A DNA stretch of 64,000 bases from Lysobacterales bacterium. Its GTDB lineage: Bacteria; Pseudomonadota; Gammaproteobacteria; Xanthomonadales; SZUA-36. A model generated the notes under the pieces. The model was given only the letters and a program-made list of their open reading frames with translations, did no database searches and had not been told where the DNA came from. Below, in pieces: positions 34,037 through 43,314 of this stretch. Every line of letters begins with the position of its first letter. Within the stretch, counting starts at the first letter, position 1. The stretch spans positions 124,001-188,000 of the forward strand of contig JABDLD010000075.1 in NCBI GenBank assembly GCA_013001885.1, read 5' to 3'. The translations under genes were made by a program, and so were the position numbers.

Positions 34037-36166
34037 TCAGCCCAGCAAAATACCGCCGTATTGAACGAAGAACGGCGCAAACACCAGGCTCAGGATTGCG
34101 GACAGCTTGATCAGGATATTCAGGGAGGGGCCTGAAGTATCTTTTAGCGGATCTCCGACGGTATCGCCAACGACTGCAGCCTTGTGTACTTCGGAGCCTT
34201 TACCGCCCAGGTTGCCTGCCTCGATATACTTCTTGGCATTGTCCCAGGCGCCGCCGCTGTTGGACGAAGCGATAGCGAGCACGCCGCCGGCGACCAGTGA
34301 GCCGACCAGGATGCCGGCAACCGAAGAAACACCGAAAAGGAATCCGGCCAGAATCGGTGTGCCCATGATCAACACGCCCGGCGCGATCATTTCGCGTAAC
34401 GCGGCCTTGGTGGAGATGGCCACACACTGTGCGTAGTTAGGCTCACCGGTGCCTTCCATGATGCCGGGAATGGTTTTGAACTGGTGACGGACTTCTTCGA
34501 TCATCGCAAACGCTGCCTTGCCGACTGATTTCATCGTCATCGCTGTAAACAGGAACGGCAACACCGCCCCAATGAACACGCTGGTGTACACGATGGGATC
34601 CAGCAGACTCATGGAGACCGGCTCTCCCATCAGTTTCTCGGAAGCCGTGATGAAGGCAGCGAACAGGGCCAGTGACGTCAGTATGGCCGCGCCGATGGCA
34701 AAACCCTTGCCGATGGCAGCGGTTGTGTTGCCGGCGGAATCGAGGATATCCGTGCGGCGGCGGACTTCTTTGTCCAACCCGACCATTTCAGCAATGCCGC
34801 CGGCATTGTCTGCAACCGGGCCATAGGCATCGATGGTCAGCGCAATCACCAGCGTGCCGAGCATGCCCAGGGACGCAATGGCCACGCCGTACATGCCGGC
34901 CAGGCCCCAGGAAACGAAAATGCTGACCGCAATACACAGGTAGGGCAACACCGTACTTTTGTAGCCGAGTGCCAGGCCATAGATGATATTGGTGGCGACA
35001 CCGGTCTCGCAGGACTTGGCCACTTCCTTGACGGGATTGTATTTCTCCGACGTGTAATAGCCGGTTAACAGCCCTACCGCCAAACCGGCCACCAGGCCGG
35101 AGAGAAAGCACCAGTAAACACCCAGGGAGGTATAGGTCGCGCCGCCCAACTCAAACGTGGCCGGGATGAGCAGCTTGGTGAAGAAGAACATGACAATGGC
35201 CATCAACACGCTGGAGATAATCAGCAGCTTCATCAGTGCGGGCGCCACGTCGTCCTCGGTCTTGACGCCGACCAGCAGCTTGGTCACCAGGCTGACCGGG
35301 ATACCGGCGGCGCTGATCAGGATTGGATACAGCAGCGCGTCGGGGTTGCCGGCAAACACGACGGCGGAGATCACCATCGCGGCGCAGGTGCTCTCGGCAC
35401 AGGAGCCGAACAGGTCGGCGCCCATGCCGGCCACGTCACCCACGTTGTCGCCGACATTGTCCGCGATCACGGCCGGGTTACGGGGGTCATCTTCAGGAAT
35501 GCCCTGTTCCACCTTGCCCACGAGGTCCGCGCCCACGTCAGCGGCCTTGGTGAAAATCCCGCCGCCCACGCGCGCAAACAGCGCGATAGTGGAGCCGCCG
35601 AGACCGAAGCCGGCAATCACTTCCATCAGGATGTGGTTGTTCTCAGGACCGAGATCAGCCAGCAGGAATTTCATCACCACGTAGATAACGACCAGGCCGA
35701 GCGTAGCCAGGCCGACCAGGGCGAAGCCCATCACGGCTCCCGAATTGATGGCGACGTCGAATGCATGCTTGATGTCTTTTTTCGCTGAAACGGTTGTTCG
35801 CGCGTTGCCCTGCGTTGCCACTTTCATGCCAATGTAGCCCGACGCAATGGAGATGGCTCCGCCAAACAGGAAAGCCAGGGCGGTGTAAATGCCTTCCCGA
35901 ATATCCGGCGTGTGGGTGTCGTCGATCAGTATCGCAATGATCGCAGCGAAACTGACCATGAAGATGGCAAGGAACTTGTACTCCTGGCGCAGGAACGCCA
36001 TCGCGCCTTTGGCAATCGCGCCGTGGATGAATTTCAGGCGCTTGGCGTCATTTTCTTCCAGCCCCATGGTAAGCGGTACACTGATCACTTTCCTCATATA
36101 GAAGAATGCGATGGCCAGACCCATAAGCGACAGGGCCGTGGTCACTGTAATCGTTATTCCCGTCAT
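34037..36166 (-). CDS. hppA: Membrane pyrophosphatase, predicted K+-dependent H+ pump
   Basis: The 709-residue protein has about 16 membrane helices and the PPi-binding motif [11 protein letters not shown] followed by [31 protein letters not shown] (479-489) has Ala at the position where K+-independent enzymes have Lys, so it should need K+. The helix [12 protein letters not shown] places the ion-gate Glu (Glu258) four residues later than the LFES type of Na+ pumps. This matches plant-like H+-pumping enzymes. It hydrolyses cytoplasmic PPi and pumps protons outward. A GGGAG ribosome site precedes the ATG. Confidence 0.95.
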   Translation of the reverse strand: MTGITITVTTALSLMGLAIAFFYMRKVISVPLTMGLEENDAKRLKFIHGAIAKGAMAFLRQEYKFLAIFMVSFAAIIAILIDDTHTPDIREGIYTALAFLFGGAISIASGYIGMKVATQGNARTTVSAKKDIKHAFDVAINSGAVMGFALVGLATLGLVVIYVVMKFLLADLGPENNHILMEVIAGFGLGGSTIALFARVGGGIFTKAADVGADLVGKVEQGIPEDDPRNPAVIADNVGDNVGDVAGMGADLFGSCAESTCAAMVISAVVFAGNPDALLYPILISAAGIPVSLVTKLLVGVKTEDDVAPALMKLLIISSVLMAIVMFFFTKLLIPATFELGGATYTSLGVYWCFLSGLVAGLAVGLLTGYYTSEKYNPVKEVAKSCETGVATNIIYGLALGYKSTVLPYLCIAVSIFVSWGLAGMYGVAIASLGMLGTLVIALTIDAYGPVADNAGGIAEMVGLDKEVRRRTDILDSAGNTTAAIGKGFAIGAAILTSLALFAAFITASEKLMGEPVSMSLLDPIVYTSVFIGAVLPFLFTAMTMKSVGKAAFAMIEEVRHQFKTIPGIMEGTGEPNYAQCVAISTKAALREMIAPGVLIMGTPILAGFLFGVSSVAGILVGSLVAGGVLAIASSNSGGAWDNAKKYIEAGNLGGKGSEVHKAAVVGDTVGDPLKDTSGPSLNILIKLSAILSLVFAPFFVQYGGILLG

Positions 36167-36316
36167 TTGTTATGCACTCCCAAAATTGGTATTTTTCTAA
36201 AATCGCGCGCACTTTACCACAAACCGCCGGTGGCTTGAGAAGTCAGGGCAACAAAAATGTCCTAAATCAATCGATTAACGGGAGTTGCCGGGCGGTTTCC
36301 GAACGCGCGCAAATTC

Positions 36317-37336
36317 TTACTGTTTCAGAGCCGTGGTCAGCAGAGAAACCAGTTCCGGGTAGGTGTTGCGGTCAAGCAGGCTCAACGCCCGGTGTCCGGA
36401 GAGTTCTTTGACCAGCGAAACCGCGGCGGTCGTGTTGGCCGCAGGGCCGCTCACCAGATCCGCTTTCATGCCGTTTCCATAGGCCATCTGCACACCCAGG
36501 ACGGCGTAAGGATCCGATGCGCACAGCACGGTAAAACGGGTCAGGTCCCGCAGGTATTCAATCACGATCCCCCCGTTGTAGGGCTCCAGCGGGGACGCCC
36601 CTGCTTCAGCGACCAGCACATCTGCATCGCAGGCCGCGATCTTGGAAAGCATCAGCTCGAGCGCACTCCGGAATACCGGTTCCGTGCAAACGGTGGAAGG
36701 CAGGCCGGCATCGACAAAGTCAAACACTTCCCTGGCGCCGGCGTCTCGGAATTTCAGGATATCCCGGTAACGAGCTGCGCCCGTGAGTTTTGTCGCAACG
36801 ACGTTCAGTCCGAGATAGTTCAGGGCGCGGACGATGACCTGGCCGGAACTGGTTTTTCCGGCCGACATGGATGTGCCTATGATCAGGATGACGGGAATAT
36901 CCAGCTTCGCAGGCCGGGCCGGCAGAACGAAATCCATCATGCCCAGTTTCTGGCCGTTCCGTGTGGCATGACCCAGGTACTCGAGACGCATTAGATCCGG
37001 AAGCATCGGGGAAATCGAGGTGGCCCGGCCGAGCAGGCCGGCGCTTGTCAGCGCTTCCAGTTCCCGGCTCTCGAGCGCTTCGCGCCAGTCGCCCACCCCT
37101 TCCAGCGTGGCGGCCCTTCGGCCCAGGGCTCCGACCATCAAATCACCCCGTACCATGTCGGCCATCCGGCCGGTTTTGGTCTCGCATTCCCACAGCCGGT
37201 TCCGTTCTCCCGTCGCGCGGCCAACGACAAAGTCTCCGGTTCCCCATTGCGACCGGTCGAGTTTTTGTGTCTTGAACGGTTGGCTCCACAGATCAGAGCA
37301 CCGGGTGACCGAGGTAAAAAAATAGTGTGATCTCAT
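36317..37336 (-). CDS. DUF1611-type P-loop protein
   Basis: The 339-residue protein has a first domain of about 140 residues without motifs I know, then a P-loop NTPase domain with GTSMSAGKTSSG (near residue 153), a Walker B-like VLVAEAGASPLEPYNG and a Rossmann-type core. This matches the DUF1611 family. Members often sit beside peptide or amino-acid enzymes such as epimerases. Here its start overlaps the M20 peptidase stop by 4 bases, so the two are co-produced. The reaction is unknown; an ATP-dependent ligase or kinase acting on the peptidase's product is possible. Confidence 0.7.
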   Translation of the reverse strand: MRSHYFFTSVTRCSDLWSQPFKTQKLDRSQWGTGDFVVGRATGERNRLWECETKTGRMADMVRGDLMVGALGRRAATLEGVGDWREALESRELEALTSAGLLGRATSISPMLPDLMRLEYLGHATRNGQKLGMMDFVLPARPAKLDIPVILIIGTSMSAGKTSSGQVIVRALNYLGLNVVATKLTGAARYRDILKFRDAGAREVFDFVDAGLPSTVCTEPVFRSALELMLSKIAACDADVLVAEAGASPLEPYNGGIVIEYLRDLTRFTVLCASDPYAVLGVQMAYGNGMKADLVSGPAANTTAAVSLVKELSGHRALSLLDRNTYPELVSLLTTALKQ

Positions 37337-38520
37337 GACGGCCGCTCCGAAGCGTCAATGGGCGGGGCCATCAGGAGCAGGGTCAACAGGGCCGCATGTT
37401 CAATCGTTCTTCCCAGCCGCAGGTGCTCATGGCGAGCATGAGCACCGTCCCCTACAGCACCGAGCCCGTCCAGGGTCGCAGTGTGCAGGCTGGTAAAGTT
37501 GCCGTCTGAACCGCCGCCTGCCAGGCCCTCTTCCAGTTGCAAGCCCAGCTCATCGCCCAGCCGGCAGGCCAGGCGCCAAAGCTGCCGGTTGGCCGGCGTC
37601 CGTTCCATCGCGGGGCGGCCAAATCCACCTTCGACCTTCAGGGAGGTGCCCGCGGTGGAGGGCTGGAGCTTCATGATGGCCCGTTCGACACGGGCTGCAT
37701 CCTCCTGGCTCGCCACCCGCACGTCGACGACCGCTTTGCTGCTCGGCGCCACCACATTGGGCCGAAGCCCGCCGTCGATCGTACCGACATTTACGGTCAC
37801 GCCCTTATCGAAGTCGTTGAGCGAAAAAAGAGTCTGAATGACATGCGAAAGTTCGAGAATCGCGCTGGCGCCGGCACCCGGGTCAAGACCGGCGTGAGCC
37901 GCTTCACCGGACACAGTGACGGTGAACCGGCCGATGCCCTTGCGGGCGGTCTTGAGCTTGCCGGCCGGGCCGAGCGACGGCTCCAACACAAAAACGCGAT
38001 CCATGTGGGGCGCGAGCGACTCGATATAGCGGCGGCTTTCGCGGCTGCCGATTTCCTCATCTGAATTGAGGAACACGTGCGGCCGGACTTCGGGTTCGAC
38101 GTCGAAGTGCTGTAGCGCCTCGATGGCCAGCAGCGCCTGGGCAATCCCGCCTTTCATGTCGTAAACTCCCGGGCCCCGGACGACGTCATCCGCATGCTCG
38201 AAAGGCATTTCGCTCAGCGTCCCAACCGGCCAGACCGTGTCATAGTGCCCGAGCAGCAGTTGGGACCGGCGGCCAGTCACCCGTTCCGCCGGCCGGGCGT
38301 GCAGCATCCCTCCACTGGTATGGCCGGGAATACGGTGAACGATGAACTTCAGGCGCTCAAACTCGGTGGCGATGATCTCCCTGATTCCGGCCTGGGTGCC
38401 GGGCACGTCGGACGGTGATTCCGATTCCGTCATGTTCTGCAGCAGGGAAACCATGTGCCCCCGCTTGCTGCACAGGTAATCCAGAACTGCTTTGGCGGCC
38501 GGTGTGGGGTTTTCGCTCAT
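37333..38520 (-). CDS. M20-family metallopeptidase (carboxypeptidase G2-like)
   Basis: The 395-residue protein has the complete di-zinc M20 set: GHYDTVWP (His92), GVYDMKGG (Asp121), DEEIGS (Glu155/Glu156), a further EPS acid and a C-terminal HARHEH. A dimerisation domain with GEAAHAGLDPGAGASA sits in the middle. This fits glutamate carboxypeptidase (CPG2-like) enzymes that remove C-terminal Glu or similar residues. No signal peptide is seen, so it is cytoplasmic. It is the middle gene of a three-gene operon with a flavin reductase-like protein and the DUF1611 protein. Confidence 0.88.
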   Translation of the reverse strand: MSENPTPAAKAVLDYLCSKRGHMVSLLQNMTESESPSDVPGTQAGIREIIATEFERLKFIVHRIPGHTSGGMLHARPAERVTGRRSQLLLGHYDTVWPVGTLSEMPFEHADDVVRGPGVYDMKGGIAQALLAIEALQHFDVEPEVRPHVFLNSDEEIGSRESRRYIESLAPHMDRVFVLEPSLGPAGKLKTARKGIGRFTVTVSGEAAHAGLDPGAGASAILELSHVIQTLFSLNDFDKGVTVNVGTIDGGLRPNVVAPSSKAVVDVRVASQEDAARVERAIMKLQPSTAGTSLKVEGGFGRPAMERTPANRQLWRLACRLGDELGLQLEEGLAGGGSDGNFTSLHTATLDGLGAVGDGAHARHEHLRLGRTIEHAALLTLLLMAPPIDASERPS

Positions 38521-38541
38521 TGGCTTGGCTGTCCGAGAAAC

Positions 38542-39153
38542 CTACTTCTTCATTCCCGCCGGAAACGGAAAAGTAAGGCTTTCCTCGATGGCCGCGAACC
38601 GTCCCGGGTGCAGATAGGCCAGCAGGGGGGCATTGTGAATCAGGGCCTGGTCGTCGCCCTCGTGAATTCGCAGCGAGTCCTCGGCAACCCTGGCGGCAAC
38701 CACGCGGCCGATAATCAAACTGTTGACTCCAAACCCATCGATCATTCGGTCCAGCTCGCACTCGAGATACATGTAGCCGCCAGCAACCAGCACGCCGTCC
38801 ACTTTTTTTGCGGGAAAGACGGGTAAAACCGAGAGCGCGAGCTTGTCGTCGCCCTCACACCGCGGCGATGCCGCGAGGCTGGTAAGAACCAGCTGATCCG
38901 GCCTCGGATACGTGACGGTAAACACCCCGTCCCGGCGAATATTCGAATAGGTGTGATGCCGGGGTGTGCAGACGAAGCCGAAATAATTTTCCCAGCCGAT
39001 CGGCGTGGCCATGTGCTTGGGTGCGAGGTCGTGGCTGCCATCTGCTTCGCGCGTGCCTACCAGGACCAGCGGCGCCACCCAGAAAAACCGGTCCCATACG
39101 GGCTGGCTGATATCCAGCTCGATCAGCCGTTGCTGCTGAACCGGGCTTTGCAT
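38542..39153 (-). CDS. Flavin reductase-like FMN-binding split-barrel protein
   Basis: I start it at the ATG at 39153 (MQSPVQQQRLIEL), which has a perfect AGGAGG ribosome site 8 bases upstream; the frame extends to 39189. The 203-residue protein shows the flavin-reductase-like fold: PLVLVGTREADGSHDLAPKH, a GFVCTPRHHTYSNIRRDGVF strand-turn and a conserved GGYMYLECEL strand. It probably binds FMN and reduces flavin or an organic substrate. It is 21 bases upstream of the M20 peptidase gene. The substrate is unknown. Confidence 0.83.
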   Translation of the reverse strand: MQSPVQQQRLIELDISQPVWDRFFWVAPLVLVGTREADGSHDLAPKHMATPIGWENYFGFVCTPRHHTYSNIRRDGVFTVTYPRPDQLVLTSLAASPRCEGDDKLALSVLPVFPAKKVDGVLVAGGYMYLECELDRMIDGFGVNSLIIGRVVAARVAEDSLRIHEGDDQALIHNAPLLAYLHPGRFAAIEESLTFPFPAGMKK

Positions 39154-39354
39154 GACGATAACCTCCTGCCTGGCGGCGTTGGCAATCACCCATCCTCCAA
39201 GCTACGCCCGTCGCGGGTGAAGCGCCATGATCTGGGGCAAGAACCAATTTTCGCCGATTCTGCCGGCCTTTCCGGTAAAATTCGCAGACTGAACATACTT
39301 TCAGATGACGGGTCTATCTATCGCTGAACAACCAGGAACAATCGAATCGAGTCA

Positions 39355-41643
39355 ATGAAACATAAAATAGCTATCTGGATAACAGCCCTTTTCGGACTTG
39401 TGGCAGCAGCCGCTGTTCTGGCCATCGAGTTTGACGAGGTTCGGAATTTTGAGGATGTCTTCGTCATTTCGGCCAAGGCGCCGGAGCGAAGCCGGGTTGA
39501 AGTTCGTTGGGATATTGCCGAGGGCTACTACCTCTACAACAATAAGTTTTTGCGTTTTTCATCTGCGACTGAGGGTGTTGTCGTGGGTGAAGCCCAGATT
39601 CCCCGGGGCGAGATCAGTTTCGATGAGTTATTGGGCGAAGAAGTTGAAAAATATCACGGCGCATTGACCGTTTCCCTGCCGCTGGAATCGGTTGCACCGG
39701 GAGTTGACGCGGTTCTATTGAACGTTCGCTCCCAGGGCTGCCTCGAAAATGAGCTGTGCTATCCCCCGACCGGGCAAAGCGTGTCAGTCAGCCTGCCGCC
39801 GGATGCGGCCCGCTCCGGCCCCGCCGCCAGCGGGGCCGGCAGTTTGCTTGCCGGCCTGGACCAGAATGGGACGTTTCTCGGCCAGGACGAATCGCCGCCA
39901 CTGCAGGCCGAAGATGCATTCACCTTTGAATCGATCGGCTACAGCGCGGACACAGCCCTGGTCCGGTTCACCGCGCAGCCCGGCTATTACCTTTACAGGG
40001 ACAAGTTTGAATTCCGCGTCGCCGGTGATTCCGGCTTTGTGATCCGGGACGTCGAACTGCCCGCAGGCGAGATCAAGGATGACCCTGAATTCGGTCCGGT
40101 TGCGGTCTTTTTTGGCCAGGTCGAAGTGCCGGTGCGTTTCAACCGTCCGGCCGGCGGCATCAGTGACATCGAACTGGAAGCGGATTTCCAGGGCTGCCGG
40201 GACGGAGATATCTGCTATCCGCCAATGTCACGCTCTGCGGTGTTCCAGATGCCGGCCGCCGTTACGGCCATCGGCCCGGCGGGGGCTTTCCAGTCGGGCG
40301 CTGCAGACCCAGACGCTGCCGGGCGATCTCCGGTGACGGAGCAGGACAAACTGGCGCAACTCCTGACCAGCCACCCGATCCGGGCGGTTGCGGCCTTTTT
40401 CGTGGCCGGGCTGTTGCTGGCATTCACCCCCTGTGTTTTTCCGATGGTTCCTATCCTTTCCGGGATCATCGTGGGCCAGGGTGACCGGTTGACCACCATG
40501 CGCGCCTTCTGGCTGTCGCTGGTGTACGTGCTTGCAATGGCGGTGACCTACACGGTGGCCGGTGTGCTTGCCGGCCTGTTTGGTCAGAACCTGCAGGCAA
40601 TCTTTCAAAACCCGTGGATCATCAGCGGCTTCGTTTTGATATTTATTTTGCTGGCGTTGTCCATGTTCGGTTTTTACGAGCTTCAACTCCCCGGCCGACT
40701 GCAGACCCGGCTGGTAGATGTGAGTAACAGGCAGCAGGGCGGGCAGCTCTGGGGTGTCGCCGTCATGGGTTTTCTCTCAGCCCTGATCGTGGGCCCCTGC
40801 GTGGCGCCGCCGCTGATGGCCGCACTGATTGTCATCGGCTCTTCCGGTGACGCAGTCCTTGGCGGCACGGCGCTGTTTTCGCTGGCTATGGGAATGGGTG
40901 TGCCCTTGATCATCTTCGGTGTTTCGGCCGGCAAGCTGGTGCCCCGGGCCGGAGCATGGATGGATGCCGTCAAGGCCGTCTTCGGCGTGGGCCTGCTGGC
41001 GATTGCCATCTGGATGCTGGAGCGAATCCTGCCCGGGGGCGTGATCATGCTTTTGTGGGGCGGCCTGGCAATTGCCTGCGGAATATATCTTGGCGCGGTA
41101 GAACGAATCGACCCGGGTGCTTCCGGATGGAAGCGGTTGTGGAAATCCATGGGCATCGTACTGCTGGTGCTCGGCATTCTTGAAATCGTGGGTGCCGCCG
41201 CGGGTGGAGATTACTGGCTGCGGCCGCTGGCCAGTCTGCAATCGCGGCAGGCAGGTGTCGTCACTGAGGCCCATCCGGCGTTCAAAAAAGTGAAATCGAT
41301 ACAGGACGTGGAGCAGGCTGCCTTGACAGCCGCTGCCGCCGACAAGGTGGCCATGCTGGATTTTTATGCCGACTGGTGCGTGGAGTGCAAACGGATGGAG
41401 CGCAACACGTTTCCGGATTCCGGCGTTCAGGCGATTTTCGCGGATTTCAGCCTGCTTCAGACGGATGTGACGGCCAACGACGCGGTCGACCAGGAGTTGA
41501 TGAAATCTTTTGGCGTCATTGGTCCGCCCGCCATTCTGTTCTTCGACCTTAACGGGGATGAAATGCCGGAATTTCGCCTGGTAGGGTACTTCGAGCCGGA
41601 AGAGTTTTCGGTTCACTTGCAGCGAGTGCTTGCCGCTCAGTGA
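39355..41643 (+). CDS. dsbD: Thiol:disulfide interchange protein DsbD with duplicated N-terminal domain
   Basis: The 762-residue protein is about 200 residues longer than usual DsbD. After a signal peptide come two DsbD-alpha domains, each with a Cys pair spaced six apart: C129/C135 (QGCLENELCYPP) and C281/C287 (QGCRDGDICYPP). The eight-helix membrane domain has its reactive Cys in FTPCVFP (C360) and GPCVAPP (C482). The C-terminal thioredoxin domain has WCVEC (C675, C678). DsbD carries electrons from cytoplasmic thioredoxin to periplasmic partners. Two alpha domains could serve two different partners. It overlaps the tlpA-like gene by 4 bases. Confidence 0.95.
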   Translation: MKHKIAIWITALFGLVAAAAVLAIEFDEVRNFEDVFVISAKAPERSRVEVRWDIAEGYYLYNNKFLRFSSATEGVVVGEAQIPRGEISFDELLGEEVEKYHGALTVSLPLESVAPGVDAVLLNVRSQGCLENELCYPPTGQSVSVSLPPDAARSGPAASGAGSLLAGLDQNGTFLGQDESPPLQAEDAFTFESIGYSADTALVRFTAQPGYYLYRDKFEFRVAGDSGFVIRDVELPAGEIKDDPEFGPVAVFFGQVEVPVRFNRPAGGISDIELEADFQGCRDGDICYPPMSRSAVFQMPAAVTAIGPAGAFQSGAADPDAAGRSPVTEQDKLAQLLTSHPIRAVAAFFVAGLLLAFTPCVFPMVPILSGIIVGQGDRLTTMRAFWLSLVYVLAMAVTYTVAGVLAGLFGQNLQAIFQNPWIISGFVLIFILLALSMFGFYELQLPGRLQTRLVDVSNRQQGGQLWGVAVMGFLSALIVGPCVAPPLMAALIVIGSSGDAVLGGTALFSLAMGMGVPLIIFGVSAGKLVPRAGAWMDAVKAVFGVGLLAIAIWMLERILPGGVIMLLWGGLAIACGIYLGAVERIDPGASGWKRLWKSMGIVLLVLGILEIVGAAAGGDYWLRPLASLQSRQAGVVTEAHPAFKKVKSIQDVEQAALTAAAADKVAMLDFYADWCVECKRMERNTFPDSGVQAIFADFSLLQTDVTANDAVDQELMKSFGVIGPPAILFFDLNGDEMPEFRLVGYFEPEEFSVHLQRVLAAQ

Positions 41644-42212
41644 AAAAGCACCTCCTGGTCTTTGCTGTCGTGGCCCTGGCGGCCGGCACTTCCGGTTATT
41701 TTCTGGCCAGGAGCCTGAGTCCCTCGGAGGCACCGGCAGGGCAGGAACCGGTCTTGACGCTAAACTCTGAGACGCCGGATATCGACGGCCTGCTCGGGCA
41801 GCGTCGGCCCGACTTCACATTGAACGACACGCAGGGAAATCCGGTTTCTGCCAGTGATTTTGACGGCACGATCTGGCTGGCCAATTTTTGGGCGACCTGG
41901 TGCGCGCCGTGCGTTGAAGAAATGCCTATGCTGTCCCAGCTGCACAAGGGTCATGGGGAGTACGGTTTCAAAGTAGTCGGGATCGCCCTCGACGACCCGG
42001 AACGGGCAACGCAATTTGCCGCCGAACTCGAGGTCACCTACACCGTTCTCGTTGGCAAGACCGACGTCGTTCTCACCGGCCGGCGCTTTGGAAACGCCAC
42101 CGGGATGCTGCCTTTCAGTGTGCTGGTCGATGCCAGCGGCGTGATTCGATGGGCCCACCTGGGCGCGCTTTCGCGTGAAGAACTGCGGCGACAGATTCAA
42201 TTGCACAGATAA
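41640..42212 (+). CDS. TlpA-family periplasmic thioredoxin
   Basis: The 190-residue protein starts at GTG within the GTGA overlap with dsbD. A signal anchor (about residues 5-24) is followed by a linker and a TlpA/ResA-type thioredoxin fold with WATWCAPCVEEMP and the cis-Pro in GMLPFSVLVD. It should be a membrane-tethered periplasmic reductase, and the coupling to dsbD suggests that DsbD reduces it. Its target, such as cytochrome c apoprotein or a metalloprotein, is unknown. Confidence 0.92.
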   Translation: MKKHLLVFAVVALAAGTSGYFLARSLSPSEAPAGQEPVLTLNSETPDIDGLLGQRRPDFTLNDTQGNPVSASDFDGTIWLANFWATWCAPCVEEMPMLSQLHKGHGEYGFKVVGIALDDPERATQFAAELEVTYTVLVGKTDVVLTGRRFGNATGMLPFSVLVDASGVIRWAHLGALSREELRRQIQLHR

Positions 42213-42339
42213 ACCGGACATTTCCGTTGGTGGCAGTCTGTAGAGCGAATATCTTCTAATTTGTCGCCATCTGTGCCGATCTTGTGGACATTTTGCTTAA
42301 ATTGATGCAATAATTCAGGCCCTGAACGAGGGAACATCG

Positions 42340-42783
42340 ATGGCGCGCATACTGGTCTTAAACGGTCCCAACCTCAATCTCCTCGGCAGCAGGGAGCCCG
42401 GTCAATACGGACACCGCTCACTGGAAGAAATCATGGAAGAACTCATGCGCTTTGCCGGCGCCTGCGGCCATGACCTCTATCACATCCAGGAAAACAGCGA
42501 GGGCACGCTGGTCGAAGCGGTGCATAAAGCGGCCGTGGAGGGTGTTGAATACATCATCATCAATCCCGCGGCATACACTCATACGAGTATTGCCATCAGG
42601 GACGCGTTGCTGGGCGTCCGGATTCCTTTCGTCGAAGTACACTTGTCGGCGATATCCGCGCGGGAGCCGTTCCGGCAGTTTTCCTATTTTTCGGACATAG
42701 CCATGGGCGTGATCAGCGGATTCCAGGGTGAGAGCTACATGCTGGCTTTGCAAGCCATCATCAACCAGATAGAGCCACAGTAA
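42340..42783 (+). CDS. aroQ: 3-Dehydroquinate dehydratase, type II
   Basis: The 147-residue enzyme of the shikimate pathway dehydrates 3-dehydroquinate. It starts [20 protein letters not shown] and has catalytic Arg18 and Tyr23, the [10 protein letters not shown] loop, VEVHLS with the catalytic His, and REPFR. It is the first gene of the aroQ-accB-accC string common in gammaproteobacteria. Confidence 0.96.
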   Translation: MARILVLNGPNLNLLGSREPGQYGHRSLEEIMEELMRFAGACGHDLYHIQENSEGTLVEAVHKAAVEGVEYIIINPAAYTHTSIAIRDALLGVRIPFVEVHLSAISAREPFRQFSYFSDIAMGVISGFQGESYMLALQAIINQIEPQ

Positions 42784-42821
42784 TTAAATGCCGGGCTGGC
42801 GCCGCGGCAGGAGCAGAAAGA

Positions 42822-43304
42822 GTGGATATCAGAAAGATAAAGAAACTCATTGAACTGTTGGAAGAGTCCAGCCTCACGGAAATGGAAATCGTCGAGGGGG
42901 AAGAATCTGTCCGCCTGAGCCGTAACGGCTCCAGTGGCCATGCAGGTACCCACCATGCGCTTCATCCCGATGTCCACGCCGCGGCCTGGTCGGTGCCCGC
43001 CGCGGTTGCACCTTCAGGCCCGTCAGCGCCGCAGCCCGCTGCCGCTGAGGAGGAACCGGCCGTGCCGGAAGGTGAATTGGTCCGTGCCCCAATGGTCGGA
43101 ACTTTTTTTGCCGCTTCCAGCCCCGAGGCTGAACCCTTTGTTTCGTTAGGCCAGCAGGTGACCGAGGGTGAAACGATGTGCATCATCGAAGCGATGAAAA
43201 TGTTCAACCAGATCGAGGCGGAATCGGCCGGGACGGTCGTGGCAATCCTGGTCGAGAATGGCCAACCGGTTGAATTCGACCAACCCTTGTTTGTGATCAG
43301 GTAA
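42822..43304 (+). CDS. accB: Biotin carboxyl carrier protein of acetyl-CoA carboxylase
   Basis: The 160-residue protein starts at GTG. It has an N-terminal helical region ([20 protein letters not shown]), an Ala/Pro-rich linker (about 50-85) and a biotinyl domain with EAMKMFN, where Lys126 is biotinylated. The residue after the lysine is Met, as usual. It carries carboxybiotin from AccC to the carboxyltransferase. accC starts 10 bases downstream. Confidence 0.97.
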   Translation: MDIRKIKKLIELLEESSLTEMEIVEGEESVRLSRNGSSGHAGTHHALHPDVHAAAWSVPAAVAPSGPSAPQPAAAEEEPAVPEGELVRAPMVGTFFAASSPEAEPFVSLGQQVTEGETMCIIEAMKMFNQIEAESAGTVVAILVENGQPVEFDQPLFVIR

Positions 43305-43314
43305 GCGTTCCGAG

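Noticed and set aside
42213-42339. tRNA or other structured RNA between the tlpA-like gene and aroQ
   Set aside because: No cloverleaf, anticodon arm or CCA end could be folded by eye; the stretch looks like an ordinary promoter region.
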